Below are positions 62,474 to 64,000 of a DNA stretch of 64,000 nucleotides, piece by piece; the stretch's first letter is position 1; every line of letters starts with the position of its first letter. The stretch comes from Butyrivibrio proteoclasticus (GTDB lineage: Bacteria; Bacillota; Clostridia; Lachnospirales; Lachnospiraceae), in contig NZ_FOXO01000005.1 in NCBI RefSeq assembly GCF_900115735.1, positions 1 to 64,000 on the forward strand, written 5' to 3'. The notes beneath the pieces are model-generated. The model saw only the letters and a program-made list of their open reading frames with translations, was not told the origin of the DNA and searched no databases. The translations under genes were made by a program, and so were the position numbers.

Positions 62474-62569
62474 TCAGATAAGTGCACTGGCAACTGTTCC
62501 TATGACCATTGCGAGAATAAGTGCCAGTGCTATTATTGCTACTACCTTTTTGTTCTTTTTGGTAATCAT
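62474..62569 (-). CDS. 31-residue single-span membrane peptide
   Basis: The minus-strand frame from ATG 62569 has GGAGA 10 nt upstream. It encodes a basic start (MITKKNKK) and one hydrophobic helix (VVAIIALALILAMVIGTVAS), ending ALI. It resembles the tiny DUF4044-type membrane peptides common in Firmicutes (memory only). It lies between the hydrolase and the aminotransferase, 19 bp downstream of the latter's stop. Small size makes it moderately supported. Confidence 0.5.
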   Translation of the reverse strand: MITKKNKKVVAIIALALILAMVIGTVASALI

Positions 62570-62587
62570 ATCTTACATATTTCTCCT

Positions 62588-63775
62588 TTACTTCTTGATA
62601 TATATCTTATATGCGTAATATAACCTTTCCATGGTCTCTTTTATCACCTGGTTTGGACATGCGATGTTAATTCTCTCAAAACCAATACCCTCATCTCCAA
62701 AAATGTAACCCTCGTCCGCAAATATATATGCTTTTTCGGCCATAAATGCCTCTAATTCGGTTTTATTTAAACCAAGTGACCTACAGTCACACCACAAAAG
62801 ATAAGTGCCCTCTAAAGGGAAAATTTTGATTTCCGGAATGTTTTTTTCAATAAATTCAGAAATGTACCTGTAATTATCGTAAATAACCTGAATGCACTCA
62901 TCAAGCCATCGTTCACCGTAAGTATACGCAGCCTCTAAGGCTACCATTCCAAGCACATTGGTCACAGATCTAAAGCCGTCAAGCCTTGATGCCTTGAACT
63001 TTTTATAAATATCCGGATTTTCAATGATCGCATAAGACGTCTGAAGCCCTGCGAGGTTAAAGCTCTTACTTGGAGCCGTGCATACTGCCATATGCATTCC
63101 GGCGTCTTTTGAAATGCGAGCCATTACTGTATGCTCAAATCCCGGCATTATAAGATCATGATGGATTTCATCATCAATTATAAAGACATCATTTCTCACG
63201 CATATATCATATACTTTTAAAAGCTCATCTTTAGTCCATACTCTTCCTACAGGATTATGTGGATTGCAGAATATTAAAAGCTTCGTATCAGCTTTTTTAG
63301 CCACTTTTTCAAATTCCTCATAATCAATTCTATATCCTGCTCCATCAAGTATAAGCGAAATCTCTATGAGATTACGGTCTTTCATCTTTACAGCTCTTTT
63401 GAACGGCTTATAAACAGGTGAAAAAACAACAACGCCATCACCTGGGGCGGTTGTGCTAAGGATCAAATCTCCAATAGCTGTAACAACTCCATCTGATGGC
63501 GCAATCCATTCTTTTTTTATTTCATAATTATGTCTTTTCCCCATCCAATTTACTATTGAGTTAAGATAGCTATCAGAAATGTCTGTATAACCAAGATAAT
63601 TGTGGTCCAGATATCTCTTTATCTCCTCTGTGATCTCCGGAGCAGTCCTAAATTCCATGTCTGCAATTGACATTGGGACTATTCCCGAAGGAACATCAGG
63701 ATTTCTTTTCAGCATATCTTTATACTTAAAAGAATTCTCACAGATACAATCTTTGGATGTGACAAAATCGTACAT
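62588..63775 (-). CDS. MalY/PatB-type PLP aminotransferase (cystathionine beta-lyase-like)
   Basis: This 395-residue fold-type I PLP enzyme has IVPMSIADMEFRTAPEITEE at the start, FCNPHNPVGRVW (substrate/PLP Asn), DVFIIDDEIHHDLIMPG (Asp/His) and the Schiff-base lysine in SKSFNLAGLQ (Lys237). PatB/MalY enzymes cleave cystathionine C-S bonds; aminotransfer is also possible. GGAG precedes ATG 63775. The ACT-domain gene lies 9 bp upstream on the same strand. Confidence 0.92.
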   Translation of the reverse strand: MYDFVTSKDCICENSFKYKDMLKRNPDVPSGIVPMSIADMEFRTAPEITEEIKRYLDHNYLGYTDISDSYLNSIVNWMGKRHNYEIKKEWIAPSDGVVTAIGDLILSTTAPGDGVVVFSPVYKPFKRAVKMKDRNLIEISLILDGAGYRIDYEEFEKVAKKADTKLLIFCNPHNPVGRVWTKDELLKVYDICVRNDVFIIDDEIHHDLIMPGFEHTVMARISKDAGMHMAVCTAPSKSFNLAGLQTSYAIIENPDIYKKFKASRLDGFRSVTNVLGMVALEAAYTYGERWLDECIQVIYDNYRYISEFIEKNIPEIKIFPLEGTYLLWCDCRSLGLNKTELEAFMAEKAYIFADEGYIFGDEGIGFERINIACPNQVIKETMERLYYAYKIYIKK

Positions 63776-63784
63776 ATCTACTCC

Positions 63785-64000
63785 TTAAATACAATTGTAA
63801 CCTCTGTTAACAAGAATGTTCTCAACTGCCTTAACATCATCTGTACTGATAACCATTATTGGTCGTGCAGATTCGCGATTAAATGATAGATATGTATAAT
63901 TAACATTGATGTTGCTTGAAAAAAGTGTTTTTAAAATTTTATCAAAGGCTCCTACTTCATCCTGACATTCCACTGCCAGAACAGGTGTAGTCTTACAAAG
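63785..64000 (-). CDS. ACT-domain protein (C-terminal part)
   Basis: The frame is open to the right edge, so the start lies beyond the window. The visible part has the ACT pattern TTPVLAVECQDEVGAFDKIL, VNYTYLSFNRESARPIMVIS and a final DDVKAVENILVNRGYNCI. Its length suggests a small amino-acid-binding ACT protein. Probably co-transcribed with the MalY/PatB gene 9 bp downstream. Confidence 0.8.
   Translation of the reverse strand, partial: LCKTTPVLAVECQDEVGAFDKILKTLFSSNINVNYTYLSFNRESARPIMVISTDDVKAVENILVNRGYNCI

Overview
The window looks like chromosome from an AT-rich, anaerobic Gram-positive bacterium, most likely a Lachnospiraceae member of the Butyrivibrio/Pseudobutyrivibrio kind. This is inferred from gene content: two-component-controlled glycan utilisation genes, pectate lyase, GPH sugar transport, Fe-S serine dehydratase, DUF4867, a PurF-like paralogue, strong GGAGG ribosome sites and extended -10 promoters. 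No rRNA, tRNA, CRISPR array, transposase or phage gene was seen.

Region 1 (1-12.8 kb) is an accessory island, almost all on the minus strand. It holds small single-gene functions: HxlR regulator, SAP/DUF6434, DUF3781, GNATs, VOC, two flavodoxin-fold proteins, an RpiB-type isomerase, an orphan LytTR regulator, DUF3795, DUF998, an erythromycin-esterase-like protein, a Dabb protein and an ABC-F ATPase behind a possible attenuation leader. Its first 6 kb is full of truncated and fused genes, apparently made by repeated deletion.

Region 2 (13-25.5 kb) is a glycan utilisation locus. It has a GH95 fucosidase/galactosidase, an uncharacterised 653-residue probable glycosidase, a divergent YesN/YesM two-component system, a sugar ABC importer (binding protein and two permeases, no local ATPase) and a GH2 beta-mannosidase. 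The likely logic is import of a fucosylated and/or mannose-containing oligosaccharide, sensed by the kinase and trimmed inside the cell.

Region 3 (25.6-38.7 kb) is mixed. It contains a GltD-like oxidoreductase behind a cre-like palindrome, a membrane-anchored J-protein, a PurF-like protein without its glutaminase cysteine, CorA, a UlaG-like metallohydrolase beside an unknown protein, an ABCG-type ATPase fused to a membrane domain with its permease, a secreted protein, an unlisted 53-residue ORF and a large membrane-anchored PL9-type pectate lyase.

Region 4 (38.3-41.5 kb) is a divergent SOS-type unit: a LysM/YneA-like membrane protein against a Y-family polymerase plus YolD-like protein, with LexA-box-like sites between them. 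DUF4867 follows.

Region 5 (41.5-64 kb) is housekeeping and transport: LarE, DUF3048, HelD-type helicase, polar amino acid ABC importer, MacB/FtsX-type ABC pair, membrane carboxylesterase, UvrD-family helicase, flotillin, a NifX-(His/Cys)-FKBP fusion, L-serine dehydratase beta/alpha with CinA-type amidase, a GPH transporter with an alpha/beta hydrolase, a 31-residue membrane peptide, a MalY/PatB aminotransferase and the end of an ACT-domain protein.
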